Below are positions 50,564-59,641 of a DNA stretch of 64,000 nt, in pieces. The DNA comes from CBDCCV01 sp965215025. Its GTDB lineage: Bacteria > Bacteroidota > Rhodothermia > Rhodothermales > Salinibacteraceae. The translations under genes and the position numbers were made by a program. Under the pieces are notes generated by a model. It was not told the origin of the DNA and ran no database searches. It saw only the letters and a list, made by a program, of their open reading frames with translations. The stretch spans positions 682,001 to 746,000 of the forward strand of contig CBDCCV010000001.1 in assembly GCA_965215025.1 (NCBI GenBank). The letters are read 5' to 3'. How positions within the stretch are numbered: position 1 is the first letter of the stretch; the number at the start of each line of letters is the position of its first letter.

Positions 50564-52969
50564 ATGTTAGAGAGCTATTTCAAGATCGCCTTCCGCAACC
50601 TGAAGCGGAACCCGGCTTACACGTTCATCAACGTCGGCGGGCTGGCGCTGGGACTGGCGTGCTGCGTGCTGATCGCGCTCTACGTCCGCGACGAACTCAG
50701 CTACGACGACTTTCACGCGGAGAAGGACCGGCTCGTTTTTGTCGGCAGTGGAACCTCCGCGAAAGGCAGTGGCGCCGGAGGCATGGCGACGCCGTACCCG
50801 CTGGCCGGGGCGCTTGAGCGCGAGGTGCCCAGCGTCGAGGAAGCGGTGCGCATGATGTGGCCCGGCAGCGGGAAGGTCAGCCGGGACGGTGAAACGTTCG
50901 CCAAGGAGGAGAACATTTTCCACGCGGAGGACGGCTTTTTCGAGGTGTTCTCGTTTCCGCTCGTAAGAGGGCGCGCCGCGCTGGACGAGCCGAACACGGC
51001 GGTCCTGTCCGAAGAACTGGCCCAGAAGTATTTTCCCGGCGAAAATCCCGTCGGCCAGACGCTGCATCTCAAAGACGTGCGCGGCGGAGATCAGGCTTAC
51101 CGCGTCACCGGCGTGGCGCGCTCGCGGGATAACTCGTACCTCTGTTTCGGCGCGTTGCTCTCGATGCCGTCGCTCGACTACGCAGAGCGGTACAGTGACC
51201 AGTGGGGCGCGCACATGTTCTTGACCTTCGCGCTGCTGGAAGAAAACGCTTCGCAGGAAGCCTTCGCGCGGCAGGCCACGGCGCTGTTGCAGCGGCGCTA
51301 CCAGCAAACGTACGACAAGGAAACGGAGAGCGCCCTTTTCGCGCTGCCCATCGCCGATCTCTACCTCTCCGAGCTGGTGACGCCGGACGGCTTTCGCGGG
51401 GAGCGGCGCTACATCTACCTCTTCGGCGCGGTGGCGTTTTTTATCCTGCTCATCGCCTGCGTCAATTACGTGAACCTGGCGACGGCGCGCGCGGCGCAGC
51501 GGGCGAAGGAGGTAGGCGTGCGCAAGACGCTCGGCGCCGGGCGCGCGCAGGTGGCGCGGCAGTTTCTGGGCGAGTCGGTGCTGTTGAGCATGGGCGCGTT
51601 TGTCCTGTCGCTGCTTCTGGCGCGGGCGGCGCTGCCGGTCTTTAACCACCTCTTCGATAAGGAGCTGGCGCTCTACGGCGGCGGGAACGGGGCGTTTCTG
51701 CTCGTGCTCTTCGGGGCGGCGCTGGGCGTGGGCCTTCTGGCGGGCAGCTACCCGGCGCTCTACCTCTCCGGCTTCAGCCCGGTCCCGGTCCTGCGCAGGC
51801 ACGCGCGCGGGGGCGCTTCGGACGCGGTGCTGCGCAAGGGGCTGGTCGTGACGCAGTTCGCCATCGCCGTGGCGCTGATTGCGGCGACGGGCATCGTCTT
51901 CCAGCAGCTTCGCTACACGCAGGCGAAGGACCTCGGCTTTCAGAAGGAGCAGGTCGTCACCGTACCGATCTGGGACGTGCAGGAGCAGCACGCGGCCATA
52001 AAGCGCGCCTTCGCGCAGCACAGCGGTGTGGAGAGCGCGTCAGCCACGTCCGGTGCGCCGGGCAGCTACCGCATGACCTACTCCTTCTCCCGCAGCGGCT
52101 CGCCCTCCAGCGACGAAGACGAGGAGAGCATGGCCGCGCACATCGTCTTCGCTGATCCCGACTATCTGGAGGCGATGGGCATCCCGCTCAAGGCCGGACG
52201 CTTCTTCTCGGCCGAGCGGCCAGCGGACTCCAGCGCCTACGTGCTCAACGAAGCTGCCGTGCGCGAGCTGGGCTGGGAAAACCCCGTCGATCACCCGATG
52301 GCCTACTCCGATGGCAGAGCGCCGGACCGCGTGATCGGCGTGGTGAAGGACTTCCACTTCGCCTCCTTGCGCGAAGAGATCGGGCCGGTGGTGATCCGCC
52401 TGCGGCGCCCACCGTCGGAGGCTTCGTACGCCTCCTACGGCGAGGTGGTCGTGCGCTTCCGACCGGGGCAGACGGCGACGGTGCTGAGCCATCTCCGGGA
52501 GCAGTGGACGCGTTTTTCCGACGAGCCGCTGGAGTACGAGTTCTTGGATGAGCAGTTCGCCGCCATGTACCGCACGGAGCGGCGGCTCGGGCAGGTCTTT
52601 GGCGCGTTCGCGTTCGTGGCCGTGCTGATCGCTTGCTTGGGCCTCTTCGGCCTGGCCGCCTTCACGGCCGAGCAGCGCACGAAGGAGATCGGCATCCGCA
52701 AAGTCCTAGGCGCCTCGGTCGGGAGCATCGTCGCGCTCTTGTCGAAGGACTTCGCCAAGCTCGTGCTTGTGGCCTTCGTCGTGGCCGCGCCGGTGGCGTG
52801 GTGGGCCATGAGCCGGTGGCTGGAGGACTTCGCCTACCGCATCACGCTTAGCCTGTGGCTTTTCCTCGCGGCCGGCGCCGTGGCGCTCCTCATCGCGCTC
52901 CTGACGGTAAGCACGCAGGCCCTGCGCGCCGCCACGGCCAACCCCACCGACGCCCTCCGCTCCGAATAA
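50564..52969 (+). CDS. FtsX/MacB-type ABC permease, two-half fusion (permease 1)
   Basis: 801 aa. Half 1: TM helix (YTFINVGGLALGLACCVLIALYV), periplasmic MacB_PCD domain, then three helices with coupling motif RAKEVGVRKTLGA. Half 2: TM helix (VVTQFAIAVALIAATGIVF), second periplasmic domain, three helices with TKEIGIRKVLGASVGSIVALLSKDF. The typical end is NPTDALRSE. One polypeptide thus supplies a full 8-helix permease of mechanotransmission type, powered by the ATPase at 56295. Substrate unknown (lipoprotein, lipid, drug or peptide). Confidence 0.93.
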   Translation: MLESYFKIAFRNLKRNPAYTFINVGGLALGLACCVLIALYVRDELSYDDFHAEKDRLVFVGSGTSAKGSGAGGMATPYPLAGALEREVPSVEEAVRMMWPGSGKVSRDGETFAKEENIFHAEDGFFEVFSFPLVRGRAALDEPNTAVLSEELAQKYFPGENPVGQTLHLKDVRGGDQAYRVTGVARSRDNSYLCFGALLSMPSLDYAERYSDQWGAHMFLTFALLEENASQEAFARQATALLQRRYQQTYDKETESALFALPIADLYLSELVTPDGFRGERRYIYLFGAVAFFILLIACVNYVNLATARAAQRAKEVGVRKTLGAGRAQVARQFLGESVLLSMGAFVLSLLLARAALPVFNHLFDKELALYGGGNGAFLLVLFGAALGVGLLAGSYPALYLSGFSPVPVLRRHARGGASDAVLRKGLVVTQFAIAVALIAATGIVFQQLRYTQAKDLGFQKEQVVTVPIWDVQEQHAAIKRAFAQHSGVESASATSGAPGSYRMTYSFSRSGSPSSDEDEESMAAHIVFADPDYLEAMGIPLKAGRFFSAERPADSSAYVLNEAAVRELGWENPVDHPMAYSDGRAPDRVIGVVKDFHFASLREEIGPVVIRLRRPPSEASYASYGEVVVRFRPGQTATVLSHLREQWTRFSDEPLEYEFLDEQFAAMYRTERRLGQVFGAFAFVAVLIACLGLFGLAAFTAEQRTKEIGIRKVLGASVGSIVALLSKDFAKLVLVAFVVAAPVAWWAMSRWLEDFAYRITLSLWLFLAAGAVALLIALLTVSTQALRAATANPTDALRSE

Positions 52970-53015
52970 GGACGTGTTCACGTACTTGCGTGCGCATGTG
53001 TTCGCGTCTTCCTGC

Positions 53016-53079
53016 ACGCCTTCGTCAACGCTCGAGCACCTGAGCACCCGAACACCTGAGCACGCTTGCCGCCATGCTA
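53016..53079. repeat. Relic of a permease leader and start codon
   Basis: Contains CACGCCTTCGTCAAC (15 bp) and the octamer leader GAGCACCT/GAGCACCC, ending in ATGCTA. The same 15-mer, a similar leader and ATGCTA occur at 53834-53891, where they start permease 2. The PIN module lies between the two copies. Confidence 0.75.
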
Positions 53080-53526
53080 CCGCTCGACTTCAAAATCCTG
53101 CCACCGCGCCGCCTGCATGAAAGGCGCCAGGTGCTTCACGTTCTCAGTGACGGTGGTGACGCCCTGCGGGTCGCCCAGGGCGCGCACCTGCGCGACGAGG
53201 ATGGCGTCCGCGTCGAGCCGGTCGTCCGAGGTGAAGGGGAGGCCGCGGTTGCAGGCGTCGGCCCAGACGTGAGCGGCGTCTTGCATGATGGGTCGCGTGA
53301 TCGGGTCGAAGTGGAAGTCTGCGATCATCGCGTCCAACCGCGCAATCTGCCGCGCGGCGGGGATGCGCAGGAGGCCACGCCGCACCTCGTAATCCGTGAT
53401 CTCGGAGATGACGATGCGGCAGCCGGCATCTACGACGCGCTCGGACCACGCCGTGATGTCTTCAAATTTGCGCGGATGCGCGATCTGCGAAAGCGGGCGC
53501 GCATCGAGCACGACGGTCGGTTCCAT
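53077..53526 (-). CDS. PIN-domain toxin (VapC-like)
   Basis: 149 aa. VVLDARPLSQIAHP holds the first PIN acidic residue; ISEITDYEVRRGLL (E), LDADAILVAQ (D) and TENVKHLAPF complete the site. Predicted RNase toxin. Lies on the strand opposite to the exporter operon it interrupts. Its partner upstream, 9 bp away, carries a frameshift. Confidence 0.88.
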   Translation of the reverse strand: MEPTVVLDARPLSQIAHPRKFEDITAWSERVVDAGCRIVISEITDYEVRRGLLRIPAARQIARLDAMIADFHFDPITRPIMQDAAHVWADACNRGLPFTSDDRLDADAILVAQVRALGDPQGVTTVTENVKHLAPFMQAARWQDFEVER

Positions 53527-53535
53527 AGCGGCTTT

Positions 53536-53738
53536 CTACTTCGGAAGCATCTTGTCGAGCTGCTCCCAGACGCGCTCCTCCTCTTCAAGCGAGCCTTCCT
53601 CACGCCACCTGCGAGCCGCTCCAGGAACCGCTCCGGGTGCATCTCGCCGATGACGCCGGGCGGGCGCTCGCCTTTGAGCTTGATCTTTTTCCGCTTCGGG
53701 GCGGACTGCGCTTCGCCTGCTTGCCTGCCTTTGCTCAT
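53536..53738 (-). pseudogene. Antitoxin gene with a one-base deletion
   Basis: Start MSKGRQAGEAQSAPKRKKIKL and continuing to MHPERFLERL in one frame; the remainder, RRWREEGSLEEEERVWEQLD then KMLPK and TAG, is in another. A single missing base near 53613 (GCGAG for GCGGAG on the plus strand) restores a 67-aa protein ending 9 bp before the toxin start. The measured length (203 bp) is one short of 68 codons, in full agreement. Basic N-terminus (DNA binding) and acidic C-terminus fit an antitoxin. Sequencing error cannot be excluded. Confidence 0.75.
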
Positions 53739-53833
53739 GGTCTTCGTCCGTCTAATTCTTGGCCGCCTGCTCAAGCTTTTTACCTGCTCCATCCCGGTGG
53801 GGTCCTGCGCTCTCGCGTCCAGCACGTCCTTAC

Positions 53834-53885
53834 CTACACGCCTTCGTCAACACCCTGAACCCTTAAGCCTCAAGCACCTGAACCC
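53834..53885 (+). repeat. Octamer leader of permease 2
   Basis: CACGCCTTCGTCAAC followed by octamers such as CCTGAACC, CTTAAGCC and TCAAGCAC up to the ATG. No Shine-Dalgarno site. Confidence 0.7.
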
Positions 53886-56228
53886 ATGCTAAGGAGCTAC
53901 CTCACCACCGCCCTGCGCGCCCTGCGCCGCCGCAAGGGCTACGCCTTACTCAACGTCAGCGGCCTGGCGCTCGGGCTGGCCGCGTGCCTCCTCATCGGCC
54001 TCTACGTGCAGGACGAGCTTTCCTACGACGCCTTCCACGAAAAGGCCGAGCGCACGTACCGCGTCCTGCGCGAGTTTGACCTGCCAGACCTGCAAACGAC
54101 GATTGAGGTCACGCCCTCGGCGCTGGCGCCGGCGCTCAAAGAGGGAGTGCCCGCCGTAGAAACCGCCGTACGCACGGGGCGCAGCAGCCCCGTCGTGCAG
54201 CGCGGCACGCAGCGGTTCGTGGAACCGGATTTCCTCTGGGCGGATGAAGGCTTTTTCGACGTGTTCTCCTTCCCGCTTACGGAGGGCGAGGCGGCGCTCG
54301 GCCGGCCTGGCACCTTGGTGATTTCCGAGACGATGGCGCGGAAGTACTTCGCCGGCGAAACGCCTGTCGGGCAGACGCTGCGCGTAGGCGAGCGCGAGCT
54401 GGAGGTGACCGGCGTGATGGCTGATGTGCCAGAAAGCTCCAGCCTCCGCTTCGGCCTCGTGGGGTCGTTGGCGACGCTGGACGTCGAGTCCAACTGGGGC
54501 CTCAACAACTACGCGACGTACGTGCTCCTGCGCGAAGGAACCTCCAAGGCAGAGGCGACGCCGCAGGTGGCCGAGGTCGTCAACGCGACCGTCGAGGGCA
54601 CGACGCGCAGCGACTTCATCCCGCACCTTCAGCCGCTCACGGGGATTCACCTCGGGCAGGGCGTGCCAGTAGAAATCGCTTCGGCGGGCAACCCGCTCTA
54701 CGTCTGGCTCTTTGCAGCGCTGGCCGTCTTCATCGTACTCCTGGCGTGCATCAACTTCATGAACCTGGCCACGGCCCGCTCGGCGGAGCGAACGGGCGAG
54801 GTGGGGATGCGGAAGGCCCTCGGCGCCGGGCGCGGGCAGCTCGCGGCGCAGTTCCTGGGCGAGTCCGTGCTGATGACGCTCCTGGCGCTCGTCTTGGCGT
54901 TGGGCTTGGCGCGGTTGGCGCTGCCGTTTTTGAACGCCTTGGCCGGCAAGAGCCTCGCCTTTAGCACGCTCTACGTTGGGCCGCAGGTGCTCGTCGTCGT
55001 TGGGCTGGCGCTCGCGGTAGGCCTCGTGGCGGGGAGCTACCCGGCCCTCGTCCTCAGCGGCTTCGAGCCGACGCGAGCGCTCCGCGGTGCGCGTTCCGGC
55101 ACCGGCGGGAAGAGGCTGCGCCAGGGGCTGGTCGTCTTCCAGTTCGCCATCTCGATTGCGCTCCTCATCGGCACGGCGGTCGTCTTCCAGCAGCTTCAGT
55201 TTATGCGCAGCGCCGGGCTGGGCTTCGAGGAAGAGAACGTCGTCGTCATCGAGCGCACGGACCGCTTGGCGGGGCAGACGGAGGCGTTCAAAAGCGAGGT
55301 GGTCCGGCTTCCCGGCGTCGAGCGCGCCGCTACGGGCTACTCGGTGCCGGGGTCATTCTTCATCAACACGATGTGGCAGGAGCCACCGGCCGACCCGGAC
55401 AAGGAGATGCACAACATGAACTACTCGTTCGTCGGGTGGGGCTACGTCGAGACGCTTGGCATCGAGATGGCGGCCGGGCGACCGTTTTCCCAAGCGCGCG
55501 GCACGGACTCGACGGCTACGGTGCTCAACGAGGCCGCCGCGCGCGACTTCGGCTGGACGCCTGAGGAGGCCATCGGCAAAAAGATCACGAACGGCGGTCC
55601 CGAACTCACCGTCATCGGCGTGGCGGAGGACTTCCACTACGAGTCGCTCCACGCCGAGGTGTACCCGCTGGCGCTGTTTGCGCCCCTCCGCGCGCAGCAA
55701 TACACGGCCGTCCGCGTGGAGCCGGACGACGTAGCCGGCACGCTTGGCGCCCTGCGCTCCACGTGGAGGCGGTTTTCCGATTTGCCCTTCGAGTACGCCT
55801 TCCTGGCCGACGACCTCGCCGCGCAGTACCGGGCCGAGGACCGGCTGGCGAAGGTGTTCGGCACGTTCGCCGGGCTGGCCGTGCTGATTGCGTGCCTGGG
55901 CCTCTTCGGGCTGGCGGCTTACACAGCGCAGCGGCGCACGAAAGAGATCGGCGTCCGGAAGGCGCTGGGGGCGTCGGTGGCGAGCATCGTCGCCTTGCTC
56001 TCGAAGGACTTCCTCAAGCTCGTGGCGTTGGCCTTCGTGGTGGCGGTGCCGGTGGCGTACCTCGGGGTGCGTTGGTGGCTCACCGGCTTCGCCTACCGCG
56101 TCACGCCGGGGGTGTGGACGTTCCTCTTAGCCGGCGCGCTGGCCGCCCTCATCGCCGCCTTGACGATCAGCTACCAGTCCGTCAAGGCCGCGCGCACGAA
56201 TCCGACCGAGGCGCTGCGCTACGAGTGA
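53886..56228 (+). CDS. FtsX/MacB-type ABC permease (permease 2)
   Basis: 780 aa, same two-half layout as permease 1. First TM ALLNVSGLALGLAACLLIGLYV, periplasmic domain to about 275, coupling motif RTGEVGMRKALGAGR, second TM VVFQFAISIALLIGTAVVF, coupling motif TKEIGVRKALGASVASIVALLSKDFLK, end NPTEALRYE. Directly before the ATPase gene, so the most likely primary partner. Separated from permease 1 by the inserted PIN module. Confidence 0.93.
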   Translation: MLRSYLTTALRALRRRKGYALLNVSGLALGLAACLLIGLYVQDELSYDAFHEKAERTYRVLREFDLPDLQTTIEVTPSALAPALKEGVPAVETAVRTGRSSPVVQRGTQRFVEPDFLWADEGFFDVFSFPLTEGEAALGRPGTLVISETMARKYFAGETPVGQTLRVGERELEVTGVMADVPESSSLRFGLVGSLATLDVESNWGLNNYATYVLLREGTSKAEATPQVAEVVNATVEGTTRSDFIPHLQPLTGIHLGQGVPVEIASAGNPLYVWLFAALAVFIVLLACINFMNLATARSAERTGEVGMRKALGAGRGQLAAQFLGESVLMTLLALVLALGLARLALPFLNALAGKSLAFSTLYVGPQVLVVVGLALAVGLVAGSYPALVLSGFEPTRALRGARSGTGGKRLRQGLVVFQFAISIALLIGTAVVFQQLQFMRSAGLGFEEENVVVIERTDRLAGQTEAFKSEVVRLPGVERAATGYSVPGSFFINTMWQEPPADPDKEMHNMNYSFVGWGYVETLGIEMAAGRPFSQARGTDSTATVLNEAAARDFGWTPEEAIGKKITNGGPELTVIGVAEDFHYESLHAEVYPLALFAPLRAQQYTAVRVEPDDVAGTLGALRSTWRRFSDLPFEYAFLADDLAAQYRAEDRLAKVFGTFAGLAVLIACLGLFGLAAYTAQRRTKEIGVRKALGASVASIVALLSKDFLKLVALAFVVAVPVAYLGVRWWLTGFAYRVTPGVWTFLLAGALAALIAALTISYQSVKAARTNPTEALRYE

Positions 56229-56234
56229 CGCGAC

Positions 56235-56294
56235 CCCGCCACGAACACCGACCTCCCACCCCCCCATCCTCCCACACTCCCAACCTCAAAAGCC
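56235..56294 (+). repeat. Octamer leader of the ATPase gene
   Basis: C-rich, G-free run with octamers CCTCCCAC, CCCCCCAT, CCTCCCAC and ACTCCCAA before the ATG; the clearest 8-nt periodicity on the plus strand. Confidence 0.8.
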
Positions 56295-57011
56295 ATGATC
56301 CAGACCAAGAACCTCAAGAAAACCTACCGCACCGACGAGGTCGAGACGACGGCGCTCTCGGGCGTGACGCTCGGCATCGAGGCGGGCGAGTTCGTCTCCG
56401 TGATGGGGCCGTCGGGCTGCGGGAAGTCCACGCTCCTGAACATCATGGGGCTTTTGGACAGCCCCTCGGGCGGGAGCTACGTCTTTTTGGGCGAAGACAT
56501 CGCCGGGCACTCCGAACGGCAGCGCGCCAAGCTGCGCAAAGGCAACATCGGCTTCGTCTTCCAGAGCTTCAACCTCATCGACGAGCTGACGGTGTGGGAG
56601 AACGTCGAGCTGCCGCTCCTCTACCTCGACGCCGGGAAGGACGAGCGCAAGGAGAAGGTGCAGGCGGCGCTCGACCGCGTGCGGATGACGCACCGGCGCG
56701 ACCACTTCCCGCAGCAGCTCTCCGGCGGGCAGCAGCAGCGCGTGGCCGTCGCCCGCGCGGTGGTCGCCAGCCCGAAGCTGATCTTAGCGGACGAGCCGAC
56801 GGGCAACCTCGACTCCACCAACGGCGAGCAGGTGATGAACCTCTTGGCCGAACTCAACGAAGCCGGCACCACCATCGTCATGGTCACGCACTCCCCGGCC
56901 GACGCCGAGTACAGCCGCCGCACGGTGCACCTCTTCGACGGGCACGTGGTGTCGGAGAGCTTCATGGAGCACAAGTACGCCGCGCACACCGAGGGCGGCG
57001 CCGGGCGCTGA
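56295..57011 (+). CDS. ABC transporter ATP-binding protein (LolD/MacB-like)
   Basis: 238 aa. Walker A GPSGCGKST, Q-loop region FVFQSFNLIDELTV, signature LSGGQQQR, Walker B LILADEPTGNLD, H-loop VTHS. The Y/F-NLxxxLTxxENVELP pattern is that of LolD/MacB/FtsE ATPases. It is the only ATPase among six permease sequences and so probably energises them all. Confidence 0.97.
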   Translation: MIQTKNLKKTYRTDEVETTALSGVTLGIEAGEFVSVMGPSGCGKSTLLNIMGLLDSPSGGSYVFLGEDIAGHSERQRAKLRKGNIGFVFQSFNLIDELTVWENVELPLLYLDAGKDERKEKVQAALDRVRMTHRRDHFPQQLSGGQQQRVAVARAVVASPKLILADEPTGNLDSTNGEQVMNLLAELNEAGTTIVMVTHSPADAEYSRRTVHLFDGHVVSESFMEHKYAAHTEGGAGR

Positions 57012-57042
57012 GGCATCCTGAACCTCCGATCCCTTCGACGCC

Positions 57043-59409
57043 ATGTGGAAGAACTATCTCAAGCTCGCGCTCCGCAACCTGCTGTGGCAGAGAGGCTATA
57101 CGCTAATCAACCTCGCCGGGCTGGCCGGCGGGCTGGCGTGCAGCTTCTTCATCCTGCTCTGGGTGCAGGACGAACTCAGCCACGACCGCTTCTTTGAAGA
57201 CGGCGACCGCGTCCACCGCGTATGGCGCAACGTGAACGTCGGCGACCGGGTCCACACGTGGTCCGCCACGCCGAAGCCGCTCGCCGACGTGCTGCGGACG
57301 GAGTACCCGGAGATCGTCCGGGCTGTGCCTACCGTTGAGGACTTCCCCGTTGTCATTACGCAAGGAGAGCGAAGCTTCCGCGAGAGCGGCAGCTATGCCA
57401 GCGAGGCGTTTTTCGACCTCTTCCCCTTCCCCTTCATCCAGGGCGATCCTACGACGGCACTTACAGGCGAAAGCTCCGCCGTCATCACCGCCCGCACCGC
57501 GCGCAAGCTTTTCGGCGAGGACTGGCAGACGAGCGGCGACGTACTGGGCCAGCGCCTTACCGTCGCGCATCGGGAAGACTTCACCATCACGGGCGTCATC
57601 GAGGACCTGCCAGCGAACTCGTCGTGGCAGTTCGACGTGCTGCTTCCGATCCACAATTTCTTCGCGCGCAGTCCCTGGGTAGAGGAATGGGGGGCGAACG
57701 GGTTTCGGCTCTACGTGAAGCTGCGGGAGGGGGCCTCGGCTGAGGCCGTCAGCGAAAAAATCACCGGCGTCGTCATGGCGCATGAGGAGGGGGCCGACGA
57801 GACGCTCTTCCTCCAACCCTACAAAGACCTCTACCTCCACTCGGATTACGAGAACGGCCAGCTCGTCGGGGGGCGAATCGAGTACGTGCGCATCTTCTCC
57901 GCCGTTGCCGTCTTCCTGCTCCTCATCGCGTGCGTCAACTTCATGAACCTGGCGACGGCGCGCTCGGCCAAGCGTGCCCGCGAGGTGGGCGTGCGCAAGG
58001 CCGTCGGCGCCGGCCGGCGCGCCCTGGCCGGCCAGTTCTTGGGCGAGTCGGTGCTCCTGGCGCTCCTCGCGTTCGTGCTTGCCTTAGGGCTGGTCCTCGC
58101 GCTGCTACCGTTTTTCAACGGGCTGACGAGCAAGTCCTTCGCCCGCGCCGATCTCGGCGCGCGTTTCCTGCTCGGCGGCCTCGGCATCGCGTTCGTGGTG
58201 GGCCTCGTGGCGGGCAGCTACCCGGCCTTCTACCTCGCCTCCTTCAACCCGCTCGCCGTGCTTCGCGGCACGCTCCGGCAGCGGCCGGGCGCGGCGAGGC
58301 TGCGCAAAGGGCTGGTCGTCTTCCAGTTCGGCCTCTCCACACTGCTGGTCGTGGCGACCGTGGCGGCGCACCTCCAGGTCCGCTTCATCCACGAGCGCGA
58401 CATCGGGCTGGAGCGGGACAACCTGATCTACCTGGAGCAAGAAGGCGCCCTGGAGAGCCAGCACGGCGCCGTCCGCCAGGAGCTGCTGGCGCGGCCAGGG
58501 ATCGCGAGCGTGACGGCGGCGAATGCGAATCCGCTCGAAATCCGCCAGAGTACGGGAGGCGCGACCTGGGCGGGCAAAGATCCCGACGACGAGCGCGAGG
58601 TCTACGTCATCAATGCCGACTACGACTTCGTGGAGACGATGCAGATGAGGCTTGTCACCGGACGTACGTTTTCCCGCGCGTTCGGCGCCGACACCGCCGG
58701 GTTCGTCATCAATGAGGAGATGGCCGAGGCCCTGGGCGGCAGCAGCGTGGTGGGCAAGAAGATCGAATTCTGGGGGTTGGAAGGGGCGGTGCTCGGGGTT
58801 GTGGAGGACTTCGACATGAACTCGCTGCACGCACCTACCGAACCCGTCGTCATCCGCCTGGCGCCGGAAGAGACGTCGCGGCTCTACGTGCGCGCCGAGC
58901 CGGGGCAGACGGCGGAGGCGCTCGCCAGCCTCGAAGCCGTTTTCGAGGCATTCAATCCGGAGTATCCCTTCGACTACCGCTTCCTCGACGAAGCGTTTGA
59001 GGCGGCCTACCGGAGCGAAGTCGTCGTAGGCCGGCTGGCTAACGTGTTCGCCGTCGTTGCCATCTTCATCTCCTGCCTGGGCCTCTTCGGGCTGGTTTCG
59101 TACACGGCGGAGCGGCGCACGAAAGAGATCGGCGTGCGCAAGGTGCTGGGCGCCTCGGTGCCGAGCCTGGTCGTGCTGCTGACGGGTGAGGTCACGAAGC
59201 TGGTGCTGCTGGGCATCGCGCTGGCCCTGCCGGTCGCGTACTACGTCGTGCACCAGTGGCTGGCCGGCTTTGAACACCACGTTGACGTGGGCGCGGGGCT
59301 GTTCGTGGCGACGGGCCTGCTGGCCGTCGTTATCGCCTGGCTGACGTCGAGCTATCAGGCCGTCAGGGCGGCCATGGCCGATCCGGTCCGAAGCCTTCGC
59401 CACGAATAA
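57043..59409 (+). CDS. FtsX/MacB-type ABC permease (permease 3)
   Basis: 788 aa. First TM TLINLAGLAGGLACSFFILLWV, coupling motif RAREVGVRKAVGAGRR, second TM VVFQFGLSTLLVVATVAAHL, then TKEIGVRKVLGASVPSLVVLLTGEVTK and the terminal DPVRSLRHE. Starts 31 bp after the ATPase gene. Periplasmic loops differ clearly from permeases 1 and 2, which suggests different substrates or partners. Confidence 0.93.
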   Translation: MWKNYLKLALRNLLWQRGYTLINLAGLAGGLACSFFILLWVQDELSHDRFFEDGDRVHRVWRNVNVGDRVHTWSATPKPLADVLRTEYPEIVRAVPTVEDFPVVITQGERSFRESGSYASEAFFDLFPFPFIQGDPTTALTGESSAVITARTARKLFGEDWQTSGDVLGQRLTVAHREDFTITGVIEDLPANSSWQFDVLLPIHNFFARSPWVEEWGANGFRLYVKLREGASAEAVSEKITGVVMAHEEGADETLFLQPYKDLYLHSDYENGQLVGGRIEYVRIFSAVAVFLLLIACVNFMNLATARSAKRAREVGVRKAVGAGRRALAGQFLGESVLLALLAFVLALGLVLALLPFFNGLTSKSFARADLGARFLLGGLGIAFVVGLVAGSYPAFYLASFNPLAVLRGTLRQRPGAARLRKGLVVFQFGLSTLLVVATVAAHLQVRFIHERDIGLERDNLIYLEQEGALESQHGAVRQELLARPGIASVTAANANPLEIRQSTGGATWAGKDPDDEREVYVINADYDFVETMQMRLVTGRTFSRAFGADTAGFVINEEMAEALGGSSVVGKKIEFWGLEGAVLGVVEDFDMNSLHAPTEPVVIRLAPEETSRLYVRAEPGQTAEALASLEAVFEAFNPEYPFDYRFLDEAFEAAYRSEVVVGRLANVFAVVAIFISCLGLFGLVSYTAERRTKEIGVRKVLGASVPSLVVLLTGEVTKLVLLGIALALPVAYYVVHQWLAGFEHHVDVGAGLFVATGLLAVVIAWLTSSYQAVRAAMADPVRSLRHE

Positions 59410-59429
59410 CATCCAATGCCCAAACCGCC

Positions 59430-59623
59430 ATGTGGACGAGCTGCTTCCTCACTGCCATCCGCGCGCTGCGCCGCCACATCGCTACGCCGCGCTCAACGTC
59501 ATCGATCTCGCCGCTGGGATGGCGTGCGTCGTTGCGCTTGGCGCGCTCGTGCTCGGCACCGTGGGCTGGCAGGCCTGGCGCGCCACCTCGGCCGATCCGG
59601 TGAAGAGCCTCCGCCACGAATAA
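59430..59623 (+). pseudogene. Permease relic: first and last codons only
   Basis: Starts MWTSCFLTAIRALRRH like a permease, then a frameshift to YAALNVIDLAAGMACVV (first TM helix). It jumps directly to ALVLGTVGWQAWRATSADPVKSLRHE, the last helix and C-terminal motif. More than 700 codons of the middle are missing. Leader, start and stop are kept at normal operon spacing. Confidence 0.85.
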
Positions 59624-59641
59624 CCTCAGCGCTAAACCGCC

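Noticed and set aside
59432..59623. Intact 63-aa membrane protein
   Set aside because: The ORF is the fused ends of a permease gene read after a frameshift; the true start at 59430 is in another frame.
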